Positions 56,871 to 64,000 of a stretch of DNA of 64,000 nt are shown in pieces. Numbering within the stretch: position 1 is the stretch's first letter; each line of letters begins with the position of its first letter. The stretch is taken from assembly GCA_028821575.1 (NCBI GenBank), contig JAPPFW010000058.1, positions 100,943-164,942 of the forward strand. Reading direction: 5' to 3'. The notes below the pieces were generated by a model that saw only the letters and a program-made list of their open reading frames with translations, was not told the DNA's origin and did no database searches. Both the position numbers and the translations under genes were made by a program. This DNA is from a bacterium (GTDB taxonomy: Bacteria > Actinomycetota > Acidimicrobiia > Spongiisociales > Spongiisociaceae).

Positions 56871-57929
56871 GTGCCGAAGATCGATAGGGATCAACTCGAG
56901 GACATATGTGTCACCGCGTTGCAGGCCGCGGGGACCTCGGAGGCGGACGCCCGAGTGGTGGCGGATCACCTGGTGGACAACGACACCCTCGGACATCACT
57001 CGCACGGGGTGCTGCGCCTCCGGGAATACGTCGACGCCATCGACCGGGGCGAGTTGATCCCGGACGCCGGTCCCCGGATCGTGACGGAGTCCGCCTCCAC
57101 AGCACAGATCGACGGGAACTGGGCCTTCGGCCAGGTCGTCGCCGAGTTCGCCAGCGACCTGGCCATCGAGAAGGCCCGGACAGCGGGAATCGGCTCGGTG
57201 ACGATACGCCGGGTCAAGCACATCGGGCGGCTCGGCCGCTACGCCGAGAAGGCAGCCGGGCGCGACATGGCGTCGATCATCTTCACCTGCGGGGGCGGCC
57301 ACGGGATAAACCAGGCTCCGTTCGGAGGCACCGAGCGGAGACTGAACTCCAACCCGGTGGCCATGTCCTTCCCGTCCGCGCTCGAAGGGCCGTACCTGAT
57401 GGATATGGCTACCTCCGTGGTGGCGGAGGGCAAGGTACGGATGTACCGGTTCCGCGGCGAGCAGACCCCGACCGGGTGGATCCTCGACTCCGACGGCAAC
57501 CCGACCACCAACCCGGCCGACTTCTACGAAGGGGGCACCATACTCCCGCTCGGCCGCGATGAAGGGCACAAGGGTTACGCGCTGGCTTTCATGGTGGACC
57601 TCTTCGGCGGGGTCCTGTCCGGAGGAGGCATACCAGGCGATCCGACCGACTCCTTCAGCAACGACTCCATGATCATCGTGCTGGACCCCCAGCGCTTCGT
57701 GCCCATCGACGAAGCGAAGAGACGGGCATCCATCATGACCGAGCACATCAAGGACACCCGCCTACGCGACGAGTCGAGGCCCATCATGTATCCGGGAGAG
57801 ATCGAGGCGAGGGCCCGGACCGCCAACCGGGACAAACCCATCGAGCTGGTGGAGGCAACCTGGGAGGGGATCCTGTCCGTTCTCAGGCAGTTCTCGATCC
57901 CCAGTGGTCGGTGGCACGTAGTCGGTTAA
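56871..57929 (+). CDS. Malate/L-lactate/ureidoglycolate-type dehydrogenase (LDH2 family)
   Basis: A 352-residue NAD(P)-dependent 2-hydroxyacid dehydrogenase of the LDH2 fold: DNDTLGHHSHGVLRLREYVD with the catalytic His, GSVTIRRVKHIGRLGRYAEKA, NSNPVAMSFPSA, MDMATSVVAEGKVRMYRFRG and GHKGYALAFMVDLFGGVLSG. Enzymes include malate, ureidoglycolate, sulfolactate and 2,3-diketo-L-gulonate (de)hydrogenases. The start is GTG 56871, which directly precedes the conserved PKIDRDQLED. The PTE homologue follows after 18 bases, so lactone opening and oxidation of the hydroxy acid may be linked. Confidence 0.9.
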   Translation: MPKIDRDQLEDICVTALQAAGTSEADARVVADHLVDNDTLGHHSHGVLRLREYVDAIDRGELIPDAGPRIVTESASTAQIDGNWAFGQVVAEFASDLAIEKARTAGIGSVTIRRVKHIGRLGRYAEKAAGRDMASIIFTCGGGHGINQAPFGGTERRLNSNPVAMSFPSALEGPYLMDMATSVVAEGKVRMYRFRGEQTPTGWILDSDGNPTTNPADFYEGGTILPLGRDEGHKGYALAFMVDLFGGVLSGGGIPGDPTDSFSNDSMIIVLDPQRFVPIDEAKRRASIMTEHIKDTRLRDESRPIMYPGEIEARARTANRDKPIELVEATWEGILSVLRQFSIPSGRWHVVG

Positions 57930-57947
57930 CGGTCGGGGTACACGGCG

Positions 57948-59015
57948 ATGACCGAGGTCCAGACCGTCACCGGGCCGGTCCCGGCCGACGATCTTGGCGT
58001 GGTGATGCTGCACGAGCACGTGCTGATCAGCAACCAGGTCGCTTTGTACGAACTGCACGGCGACCCGAGCGTCCACGAACTGTGGGACGCGGACATCTCC
58101 ATCGAGATACTGGGCGCGTTGCGAAAGGGCGCCCCGAACCGGGCCAACCTGATGCTCGACGACGAGGAACGGGTCGCCGAGGCCCTCGTCGACTACCGGG
58201 ACTGGGGTGGGACCACGGTCGTCGAGAACTCGACCTGGGGTCTGGGAGGGGACGTGCGGGGGCTGCGCCGGGTGTCCCTGCGGAGCGGGGTGAACATCGT
58301 CGCCACCACGGGCTTCTACAAGCAGGTGGTGCATCCGCCCTGGCTGGCCGCCATGACCGTCGACGACATTGCCGAGTTCATGATCCGGGAACTCGAGGAG
58401 GGCATCGAGGACACCGGTATCAGGGCCGGGGCGATCGGGGAGTGCGCGTGCACCGAACCCGTCCCCCACCACCCGGAGGAGGAGAAGGTACTGCGGGCCG
58501 CCTGCAGGGCCCAGATCCGCACCGGGGTGGGCTTCACCTTCCACCCCTCGATCCATGACCCGAACACGGGAAGGCAGGCGAAGGTCGGCGAGGCGTACAT
58601 CGACCTCATAGAGGAGGAGGGCGCCGACCTGGACCGTTTCTACCTGAGCCACTGCGACATGACGCTTCACGACCTGGATTACCACCGCCGGCTGCTGGCA
58701 AGGGGGATCACCCTCTCATACGACCTGTTCGGCACCGAGGGGATCAGCGAATCGGCCTTCATGAGCGGCTTCGCCATGCCGACCGACATCGAGCGGGTCG
58801 ACGCTATCGCCACCCTGTGCCGGGAGGGGTACGACCGGCAGTTGGTGATGTCCCAGGATGTCGGCATCAAGATCCGCTGGAAGTCCTACGGCGGCGACGG
58901 GTACTCCTTCGTCCTCCAGCACGCAGTCCCCATGCTCCGGGAGCGCGGCGTAACCGAAAGCCAGATCCGCACCATGACCGTGGACAACCCCAGGCGAATC
59001 CTGGCCGGAGTCTAG
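57948..59015 (+). CDS. Phosphotriesterase-family hydrolase (PTE homologue 3)
   Basis: 355 residues: VVMLHEHVL (HxH), TVVENSTWG, GIRAGAIGECACTE (here Arg replaces Lys before the AGxIGE acidic metal-bridge motif), FTFHPSIHDP, YLSHCDMTLHDLDYH and LVMSQDVGIK with the last Asp ligand. About 30 residues longer than homologue 2, mostly between the first motif and strand two. It is cotranscribed with the LDH2-type dehydrogenase. Probably opens a lactone or cleaves an amide/ester; organophosphate hydrolysis is not implied. Confidence 0.9.
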   Translation: MTEVQTVTGPVPADDLGVVMLHEHVLISNQVALYELHGDPSVHELWDADISIEILGALRKGAPNRANLMLDDEERVAEALVDYRDWGGTTVVENSTWGLGGDVRGLRRVSLRSGVNIVATTGFYKQVVHPPWLAAMTVDDIAEFMIRELEEGIEDTGIRAGAIGECACTEPVPHHPEEEKVLRAACRAQIRTGVGFTFHPSIHDPNTGRQAKVGEAYIDLIEEEGADLDRFYLSHCDMTLHDLDYHRRLLARGITLSYDLFGTEGISESAFMSGFAMPTDIERVDAIATLCREGYDRQLVMSQDVGIKIRWKSYGGDGYSFVLQHAVPMLRERGVTESQIRTMTVDNPRRILAGV

Positions 59016-59105
59016 GCGCCAGGCGGCTCGTGGATGGTGGTTGGCGGGGCAACCGGGCACCGCGACACCTACCAAGCGCCCCTTGCGATGGTCGGCCGCC
59101 AGATG

Positions 59106-59133
59106 CCACCGACCACCGACCACCGTTAACCAC
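59106..59133. repeat. Heptamer tract (CCACCGA)n
   Basis: CCACCGA, CCACCGA, CCACCGT, TAACCAC between the PTE homologue and the vapBC operator. A looser tract occurs at about 59027-59050. Confidence 0.85.
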
Positions 59134-59155
59134 TGTGGATCGTGGCTTGCATATA

Positions 59156-59183
59156 TGTCGCATAATACTAGCATTATGCGACA
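59156..59183. promoter_or_regulatory. Palindromic operator at the second vapB start
   Basis: Perfect 11-base arms TGTCGCATAAT and ATTATGCGACA around ACTAGC. The last base of the right arm is the A of the vapB start codon, so bound protein would block initiation and transcription. CATAAT inside may act as the -10 element. Confidence 0.75.
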
Positions 59184-59404
59184 TGAGGACTCTGTACTTG
59201 CGAAACGTGCCAGAGGATGTGGTCGACCGCCTGAAGCTGCTCGCCGCGAAGGAGGGACTCTCGGTTTCGTCGATGGCGGTGCGGGAGTTGGCCGCATCAA
59301 CCCGCCGGGTCCTGAACCCTGTCCTCCTGGGCGACCTTCCAGATCTGGGAATCGAAGCGGACGAGGTGTTGGCTGCATTGGATGAAGGTCGGCGCGATCG
59401 TTGA
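59183..59404 (+). CDS. vapB: VapB/FitA-type antitoxin
   Basis: 73 residues with a ribbon-helix-helix start: MRTLYLRNVPEDVVDRLKLLA, EGLSVSSMAVRELAASTRR, then a tail (LGIEADEVLAALDEGRRDR) that would contact the PIN toxin. The ATG 59183 touches a perfect palindrome. The stop overlaps the toxin start (TTGA), so translation is coupled. It is unrelated in detail to the antitoxin at 6717. Confidence 0.85.
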   Translation: MRTLYLRNVPEDVVDRLKLLAAKEGLSVSSMAVRELAASTRRVLNPVLLGDLPDLGIEADEVLAALDEGRRDR

Positions 59405-59784
59405 TCGTCGTTGACGCCTCGGCGGCGGTACTTGCACTGCTGGACAAAGGCGATGCCCGTCGTCACCTGAGCACCAATCGACTTTCCGCACCACACTTGG
59501 TGGATGCAGAAGTACTCCAGACCATGCGCAAGCTGGTACTCCGAGGAACGTTGAGCGACGACCACGCCGAACAGTCTGTCGAACGGTGGAGGCGCCTCGA
59601 GGTACAGCGCTTCGCTCTGGTGGGCTTCGCTCCCCGCATCTGGGCACTCCGTCACGACATTTCGGCCTACGACGCTTGCTACGTGTCGTTGGCGGAGGCT
59701 CTCGAATGCCCACTACTGACCGCGGACGCTCGCATAGCCGCGGCTCCCGGCCCGGTGTGCCCGATCATCGTGCTGCGGGGCTAG
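59401..59784 (+). CDS. vapC: VapC-family toxin, PIN-domain ribonuclease (second locus)
   Basis: 127 residues: Asp5 in MIVVDASAAV, Glu37 in HLVDAEVLQ, Asp in ISAYDACYVSLAEAL and Asp in LLTADARI, the full PIN acidic set. Start TTG 59401 overlaps the antitoxin stop. The DASA...YDACY...TADARL pattern is typical of VapC toxins that cut structured RNA. A heptamer tract (GGGTTAG, GTGTTAG, GTGGCCT; 59787-59807) follows the stop codon. Confidence 0.9.
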   Translation: MIVVDASAAVLALLDKGDARRHLSTNRLSAPHLVDAEVLQTMRKLVLRGTLSDDHAEQSVERWRRLEVQRFALVGFAPRIWALRHDISAYDACYVSLAEALECPLLTADARIAAAPGPVCPIIVLRG

Positions 59785-59876
59785 GGGGGTTAGGTGTTAG
59801 GTGGCCTGGCGGGATGGCGAGCGTCCGCGGACAACGGACCGTCCGGGTTAAGAGCGGTAAAAATGGAGCCAAAATT

Positions 59877-59915
59877 ACTATCATCTAACGGTTGGATATA
59901 GGCTAGTATGATAGT
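59877..59915 (+). promoter_or_regulatory. Promoter/operator for the two small ORFs
   Basis: Inverted repeat ACTATCAT (59877) and ATGATAGT (59908) flank 23 bases in an AT-rich patch; TATGAT at 59907-59912 looks like a -10 element. No good -35 was seen. Confidence 0.4.
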
Positions 59916-59940
59916 TAGTGAACCAAAGGGGGTATCAAAA

Positions 59941-60000
59941 GTGATCCGACCAAGAGGAAACCCCCGTGTGTGGCGCGTCTGCCAGGTTTGGGGTTACTGA
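59941..60000 (+). CDS. 19-residue peptide ORF (leader peptide or microprotein)
   Basis: GTG 59941 preceded by AAAGGGGG with eight bases spacing, coding MIRPRGNPRVWRVCQVWGY, then TGA abutting the next ATG. Rich in Arg and Trp (three Arg-x pairs, two Trp, one Cys). The ribosome site is strong for such a short frame and the stop-start junction suggests coupling to the next gene. Could be an attenuator-type leader, a coupling peptide or chance. Confidence 0.4.
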   Translation: MIRPRGNPRVWRVCQVWGY

Positions 60001-60165
60001 ATGGCCGTCACCCAGGACCGTCTCGAGGCCGCGATCTCGCAGGTGCTTGCCGAGATGGAGCGACGGTTTGCCGATGTAGAGCGACGGTTTGCGGAGCAGA
60101 CCCGGTGGATAGTCGGAACGGGCATCGCTGTCGCTGCTGTCATCGTTGCGGCCACGAAACTCTGA
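60001..60165 (+). CDS. 54-residue coiled-coil plus membrane-anchor protein
   Basis: MAVTQDRLEAAISQVLAEME, then a duplicated RRFADVE/RRFAEQT heptad (residues 21-34) and a C-terminal hydrophobic segment (WIVGTGIAVAAVIVAATKL). The amphipathic helix with heptads followed by one membrane span resembles small DUF-type coiled-coil membrane proteins that oligomerise at the membrane. The ATG directly follows the stop of the 19-residue ORF; TGGGG lies seven bases upstream. Located between a VapBC locus and a P450 gene. Function unknown; a type I toxin-like peptide is one possibility. Confidence 0.55.
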   Translation: MAVTQDRLEAAISQVLAEMERRFADVERRFAEQTRWIVGTGIAVAAVIVAATKL

Positions 60166-60194
60166 GCCAGGTAATTGGTGGGGCGGTAGCCCAT

Positions 60195-60216
60195 TCACCA
60201 CTGACCACTGACCAGA
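60195..60216. repeat. Heptamer remnant (CACCACT, GACCACT, GACCAGA)
   Basis: Three period-7 units between the small ORF and the P450 gene. Confidence 0.6.
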
Positions 60217-60270
60217 ACAAATCCCTCATCGGCCAGCACCCCGGACGGCCTGTTCTAGGTATGCTGCTAC

Positions 60271-61461
60271 ATGGACCTCTCCACCCTCGACCACGATCAC
60301 CCGTCGTTCTACCTGAACCCTCATGAGGTGTTCACCCGCATCCATCAGGAGCAGCCGGTCCTGCACACCAGCGCCAAGGGCGGTTACTGGCTTCTGACCC
60401 GCTACGCGGATGTCCGGGCCGCCTTGCTGGACTGGAAAAGTTTCTCATCCGCGGGGCTGGCGCCGTCCCGGATCCACGCCCAGTGGCCACCCGAGGCGGC
60501 CATCGTCGAGCTTCCCGTTGGAAGCGACCCGCCCGAGCACACCAAGTACCGCGCCCTGGTTGCCCCATGGTTCGGGCGTGACCACGTGATGCCGCTGGAG
60601 CCCGCCCTCCGGAACGACGCCCGGCAGCTACTGGCGAAGCTGGCCGGGGCCGGCGGCGGGGACGCCGTGCAGGACTTTGCCCTCCCCTACGTGATGAAGG
60701 CGCTGGCCCGGTTCCTGGCGGTCCCGGTGAGCGACTCGGAACGGTTCATGGAGTATGCGGAGGGAACGTTCATGGGTCGAGCCTCCGGCCGGCCTGTGGC
60801 CGACCAGTCCCGCTACGGACTGATCGAGTACGTCCACGACCGGATGTCGGGGGACCGTGGGGGCGAGTCCAGCTACTTCTCGTTCCTCGCCGCCAGCCGC
60901 GTGAACGGCCGGAAGCTCAACGCCGAGGAGATCCTGGGCTTCGGGTCGCTCGCCTACCTGGCCGGGGTGGAAACGACTGTCAACGGCATAGCCAACAGCA
61001 TGCACCACCTGGGCACGCATCCCGACGACCAGGACCTGCTGCGCAAGCCGACGGTGAACATGACGCTCGCCATCGAGGAGTTGCTCCGTATCAGAGCGCC
61101 GGTCACCCTGCTGGGACGCCAGACCATGACCGACGTGGAGATGGGAGGCTGCGTCATCCCGAAGGGATCGGCGGTCGCCATGTGCTACGCGGGCGGCAAC
61201 GTCGACGCCACCACCTATCCCGACCCCTTGCGCTTCATGCTCGGACGGAAGGCAAGGCACCTGTCCTTCGGGACCGGTCGGCACCTGTGCCTCGGCGCCA
61301 TGCTCGCCCGCCTGGAGATCAGGGTCGCTCTCGAGGAAGCCCTCGCCGCCCTGCCCCGCTGGGAGGTGACGACCGGGGGCGAGGTGGAACCGATGATCCT
61401 CCCCCGAGGCGAGTTGCACGGTCTCTGGCGCCTGCCGATCCGCGTGCGCGGCGCCGCCTGA
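60271..61461 (+). CDS. Cytochrome P450
   Basis: A 396-residue soluble bacterial P450. I-helix oxygen-binding motif AGVETT, K-helix ExxR as EELLRIR, and the heme loop FGTGRHLCLGAML with the proximal Cys. The N-terminal region has GYWLLTRYADVRAALLDW and DPPEHTKYRALVAPWFG, typical of CYP class I enzymes fed by ferredoxin. No ferredoxin or reductase gene lies nearby. It hydroxylates an organic substrate, plausibly the first step before the PTE-type hydrolase (20 bases downstream) and aminotransferase in one plus-strand operon. Confidence 0.95.
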   Translation: MDLSTLDHDHPSFYLNPHEVFTRIHQEQPVLHTSAKGGYWLLTRYADVRAALLDWKSFSSAGLAPSRIHAQWPPEAAIVELPVGSDPPEHTKYRALVAPWFGRDHVMPLEPALRNDARQLLAKLAGAGGGDAVQDFALPYVMKALARFLAVPVSDSERFMEYAEGTFMGRASGRPVADQSRYGLIEYVHDRMSGDRGGESSYFSFLAASRVNGRKLNAEEILGFGSLAYLAGVETTVNGIANSMHHLGTHPDDQDLLRKPTVNMTLAIEELLRIRAPVTLLGRQTMTDVEMGGCVIPKGSAVAMCYAGGNVDATTYPDPLRFMLGRKARHLSFGTGRHLCLGAMLARLEIRVALEEALAALPRWEVTTGGEVEPMILPRGELHGLWRLPIRVRGAA

Positions 61462-61480
61462 CCGGCTGGTATCGCGAGCG

Positions 61481-62527
61481 ATGCCTGCCATCCAGACGGT
61501 TCTCGGACCGATCCCGCCCGAGCAAGCAGGGATCACCCTCCCCCACGAGCACCTGATCTGCGATCTGACCCTCTACATGGAGGAACCCGCCGACTCCGAG
61601 GCGGCGGAGTGGGCCACCCGACCGTTCACGGTCGACAACCGCTGGAGGATCATTGTCAACTGCAACACCAACCGGGACAACCTCCTGCTGGACGACCCGG
61701 ATCTGATCGTGCAGGAACTCCGCCCGTTCACACAGGCAGGGGGGCGAACACTGGTCGACCTGACCACCCGAGGTCTCGACCCCCGACCCGAGGTCGTACG
61801 GGACATAGCCCGCCGGAGCGGCCTCAATATCGTGATGGGCGCCGGGTACTACATCGACGAGAGTCACCCGCCCGAGATGAGGGATCTGTCGGAGGAGGCC
61901 ATCGCCGACGAGATCGTCACCCAGGTCACGAAGGGCTTCGGCGACACCGGCATGCGAGCGGGAATCATCGGGGAGATCGGGTTCCAGAGCGGAACCCCTG
62001 CCGAGGAGAAGTCCCTGCGAGGTGCAGCAATGGCCCAGCAGGCGACCGGCGCTGCTCTCAACGTGCACGTGCCCTTCGGCATCGGCATGCAGGACATCTG
62101 CTATCGGGCGGCGGCCATCCTCGCCGAGGCCGGCGCCGATCTGCGGCGGGTGATCTTCAGCCATCAGGACCTGAGCAGCCGGGATCCCGAGTACGAGGAC
62201 CGGATGCTGGATCGGGGGATCACCCTGGAGGTGGACTGCTTCGGCATCGAGATGACAACCGAGGCCTACGGCGGTTGGGACTTCCCATCCGACCGGGAAC
62301 GTATCGACGGGGTCGCGGCTCTGGTGGCGAGGGGCTGGGCCGACCAGGTTCTGATCTCGACCGACGTGTGCATGAAGTTCCAGTTGCGCGCCTACGGCGG
62401 CGACGGGTTCGGGCACATCCTCGACACCATCGCGCCCCGGATGCGCAGGGGCGGCATTCCTGATTCCGCCCTCGACAAGATACTCGTGGAGAATATGAAG
62501 CGGCTTCTGACCATGGAGGTGTCATGA
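61481..62527 (+). CDS. Phosphotriesterase-family hydrolase (PTE homologue 4)
   Basis: 348 residues: ITLPHEHLI (HxH), TLVDLTTRG, MRAGIIGEIGF, NVHVPFGIG, VIFSHQDLSSRD and LISTDVCMKF. In strand five the usual THT His is in NVHV. Follows the P450 gene by 19 bases and overlaps the class III aminotransferase start by four bases (ATGA). The three-gene order P450 > hydrolase > aminotransferase suggests stepwise breakdown of an N-containing compound (inference). The N-terminal insert (residues ~30-75) distinguishes it from the other three homologues. Confidence 0.9.
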   Translation: MPAIQTVLGPIPPEQAGITLPHEHLICDLTLYMEEPADSEAAEWATRPFTVDNRWRIIVNCNTNRDNLLLDDPDLIVQELRPFTQAGGRTLVDLTTRGLDPRPEVVRDIARRSGLNIVMGAGYYIDESHPPEMRDLSEEAIADEIVTQVTKGFGDTGMRAGIIGEIGFQSGTPAEEKSLRGAAMAQQATGAALNVHVPFGIGMQDICYRAAAILAEAGADLRRVIFSHQDLSSRDPEYEDRMLDRGITLEVDCFGIEMTTEAYGGWDFPSDRERIDGVAALVARGWADQVLISTDVCMKFQLRAYGGDGFGHILDTIAPRMRRGGIPDSALDKILVENMKRLLTMEVS

Positions 62528-63789
62528 CCAACTTCTGGCACGGCTACGCCGACATGAGCCTTGTACCCGGCAACGAGGTCGTTATCAACCGGGGCGAAGG
62601 GGTGTGGATATACGACACCGACGGACGCCGGTACCTCGACGCCACCGCCGCGCTCTGGTACTGCAACGTCGGGCATGGTCGCCAGGAGATAGCCGACGCG
62701 GTGGCCAAGCAGATGGCACAGTTGGCGGCCTACTCGACGATGGGTTTCACCACCACACCTCCCACCGTGGAGTTAGCCGACCGATTGACGGGCATGGCCC
62801 CGATCGACGACGCGGTGGTGTTCATGACCACCGGAGGCAGCGACGCGATCGAGACCGGCGCCAAGCTGATCCGCAGGTACTGGAACGCGGTGGGCAGGCC
62901 CGAGAAGCGGATCATCGTGGCCCGCGAGTTGAGCTATCACGGCATGAACGCCTGGGGCACCGAACTGGGCGGCCTCGCCTCCAACAACGAGGGGTACGGA
63001 GGGCCGCTGGTGCCGCACGTCTTGCATGTACCCACGCACGACACCGGAGCGGTGGCCGAACTGTTCGAACGGGAGGCCGACCAGATAGCCGCCTTCGTCG
63101 GGGAGCCGGTCATCGGGTCGGGCGGTGTCGTCCCGCCCGAGGACGGCTATTGGCCCGAGATCGAACGCCTTTGCCGGGTTCACGACGTGCTGCTGCTCGC
63201 CGACGAGGTGATCACCGGGTTCGGAAGGGTCGGCCGCGACTTCGGCTGCCAGCACTACGGCTTCACGCCCGACGTGATCGCCTTCGCCAAGGGGGTGACG
63301 TCCGGGTACGCCCCTCTGGGCGGGATCCTCATCTCCCCCCGCATACGCGAACCCTTCTGGAAGGGCGAGGCCGCCTTCCGCCACGGCTACACCTACTCCG
63401 GCCACGCCGCCTCCTGTGCGGCCGCCCTGGCCAACCTGGCCATCATCGAGAGGGAGGACCTCGCCTCGCGGGTTGCGGGCCTCGACCCGGTCCTGGCTGG
63501 ACGGGTAGGTAGGCTCGTCTCCCACCCGGTGGTGGACGGAACGAGATCCGCAGGCCTGCTTGCAGCCGTGGTCCTGTCCGAGGACGCCCTGCAGGAGGAT
63601 CCGGGGCTGCTGGACGCGGTGGTCCGCGCTGCTCTGAAGCGGGGAATCATCACCATCGGGCTGCGGGGCGCCTACGGCGTCCTCCAGATATCACCCCCGT
63701 TCATCATCACCGAGGCCGAAATCGACCTGATGCTGAGCGGCCTGTCCGAGGCAATCGCCGAGGTCTCCGCCGAGCGAGGATTCGCCTAA
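62524..63789 (+). CDS. Class III PLP-dependent aminotransferase
   Basis: 421 residues: MTTGGSDAIETGAKLIRRYW, LSYHGMNAWG, GEPVIGSGGVVPPEDGYW, LLADEVITGFGRVG with the PLP-binding Asp, and the Schiff-base Lys in IAFAKGVTSGYAPLGG, then FRHGYTYSGHAASCAAAL. It belongs with omega-amino acid/diamine:pyruvate transaminases, like the 18964 gene, but the two are clearly divergent. ATGA overlap with the PTE homologue. A GGACCC/GGGTCC stem at 63820-63834 may end the operon. Confidence 0.92.
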   Translation: MTNFWHGYADMSLVPGNEVVINRGEGVWIYDTDGRRYLDATAALWYCNVGHGRQEIADAVAKQMAQLAAYSTMGFTTTPPTVELADRLTGMAPIDDAVVFMTTGGSDAIETGAKLIRRYWNAVGRPEKRIIVARELSYHGMNAWGTELGGLASNNEGYGGPLVPHVLHVPTHDTGAVAELFEREADQIAAFVGEPVIGSGGVVPPEDGYWPEIERLCRVHDVLLLADEVITGFGRVGRDFGCQHYGFTPDVIAFAKGVTSGYAPLGGILISPRIREPFWKGEAAFRHGYTYSGHAASCAAALANLAIIEREDLASRVAGLDPVLAGRVGRLVSHPVVDGTRSAGLLAAVVLSEDALQEDPGLLDAVVRAALKRGIITIGLRGAYGVLQISPPFIITEAEIDLMLSGLSEAIAEVSAERGFA

Positions 63790-63819
63790 TGCAGGCTCGG
63801 CGGGACACGGACTGAGCAC

Positions 63820-63834
63820 GGACCCGCCGGGTCC
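63820..63834 (+). terminator. Small stem-loop after the last operon
   Basis: GGACCC-GCC-GGGTCC, 31 bases after the aminotransferase stop; no T-tract. The remaining sequence to 64000 holds no gene; the last 45 bases are G/T-rich and heptamer-like. Confidence 0.35.
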
Positions 63835-64000
63835 GCCCGCTCTCGGCGCGGCTCCTTGCCGGCCGCGGACGATGCGTTTCCGTGAGGCCGCTCGCCCGGG
63901 ACGGGGCTTGTCCTGATCGCTGCGGTCCGGACCGCTCCGATGTTTGACCCGAGTTTGGCGGGTTGGAGGGGTTTGGTGGGGGTGGTTGGTTCGCTGACCT

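Noticed and set aside
57948..59015. Calling the PTE homologues organophosphate hydrolases
   Set aside because: Most family members are lactonases or unknown; nothing in the sequence favours phosphotriesters.

Overview
The window is high-GC, gene-dense DNA with short spacers, ATGA/GTGA/TGATG stop-start overlaps and TTG/GTG starts. Its exported lipoproteins carry Thr/Ala/Pro or Glu/Pro/Met linkers after an 'AACG' lipobox. This fits an actinobacterial chromosome, and my guess is Acidimicrobiia, inferred from style only. I recognised no rRNA, tRNA, CRISPR array, phage or transposase gene.

Layout. 0-5.5 kb (minus): two ABC permeases and an ATP-dependent hydantoinase/oxoprolinase fusion that runs off the left edge. 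5.7-10.8 kb: a lipoprotein, a VapBC pair, a CocE/NonD esterase, an ABC substrate-binding lipoprotein and a lone HicB. 10.9-16.2 kb: a D-threonine-aldolase-like protein with an amidohydrolase, a second CocE with a small lipoprotein, and a methyltransferase. 16.6-22.4 kb (minus): the operon CocE > class III aminotransferase > zinc alcohol dehydrogenase > enolase-superfamily dehydratase. 22.5-23.2 kb: an NYN-domain nuclease gene with a near-consensus promoter, a leader hairpin and an apparent AUA start. 23.3-31.4 kb (minus): a dimethylformamidase-like large subunit, a CaiB CoA-transferase with a MaoC hydratase, and an overlapping block of PTE-family hydrolase > SDR > LacI regulator > enolase. 31.5-32.8 kb: a VOC protein and an SMP-30 lactonase. 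33.3-40 kb (minus): a seven-gene sugar-type ABC operon (binding protein, permease, ATPase, SDR, RidA-like, fucose-isomerase-like, mutarotase-like), bracketed by two copies of a candidate structured RNA. 40.5-49.2 kb: SDRs, Tag glycosylase, class IV and V aminotransferases, a PTE homologue, a RelBE-type pair and a fourth CocE. 49.2-55.8 kb: an AlbA_2/HATPase regulator behind two large palindromes, and a giant secreted 5'-nucleotidase-LysM-M16 protease fusion. 56-64 kb: RraA-like, LDH2-type dehydrogenase, two PTE homologues, a second VapBC, two tiny ORFs, a cytochrome P450 and a class III aminotransferase.

Together the genes read as a generalist catabolic region. It has importers for small organics and sugars, and paralogous esterases (four CocE), PTE-type lactonases/amidohydrolases (four), SDRs (four), aminotransferases (four) and enolase-superfamily enzymes (two). 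These would hydrolyse, oxidise and transaminate exogenous esters, amides, lactones and acid sugars; no substrate can be named from sequence. Four toxin-antitoxin loci, and tracts of degenerate 7-bp tandem repeats that often run into stop codons, fill the spacers.

The least explained items are the paired structured RNA, the palindromes at the AlbA_2 gene, the nucleotidase-protease fusion, the AUA-start NYN gene and the heptamer repeats.
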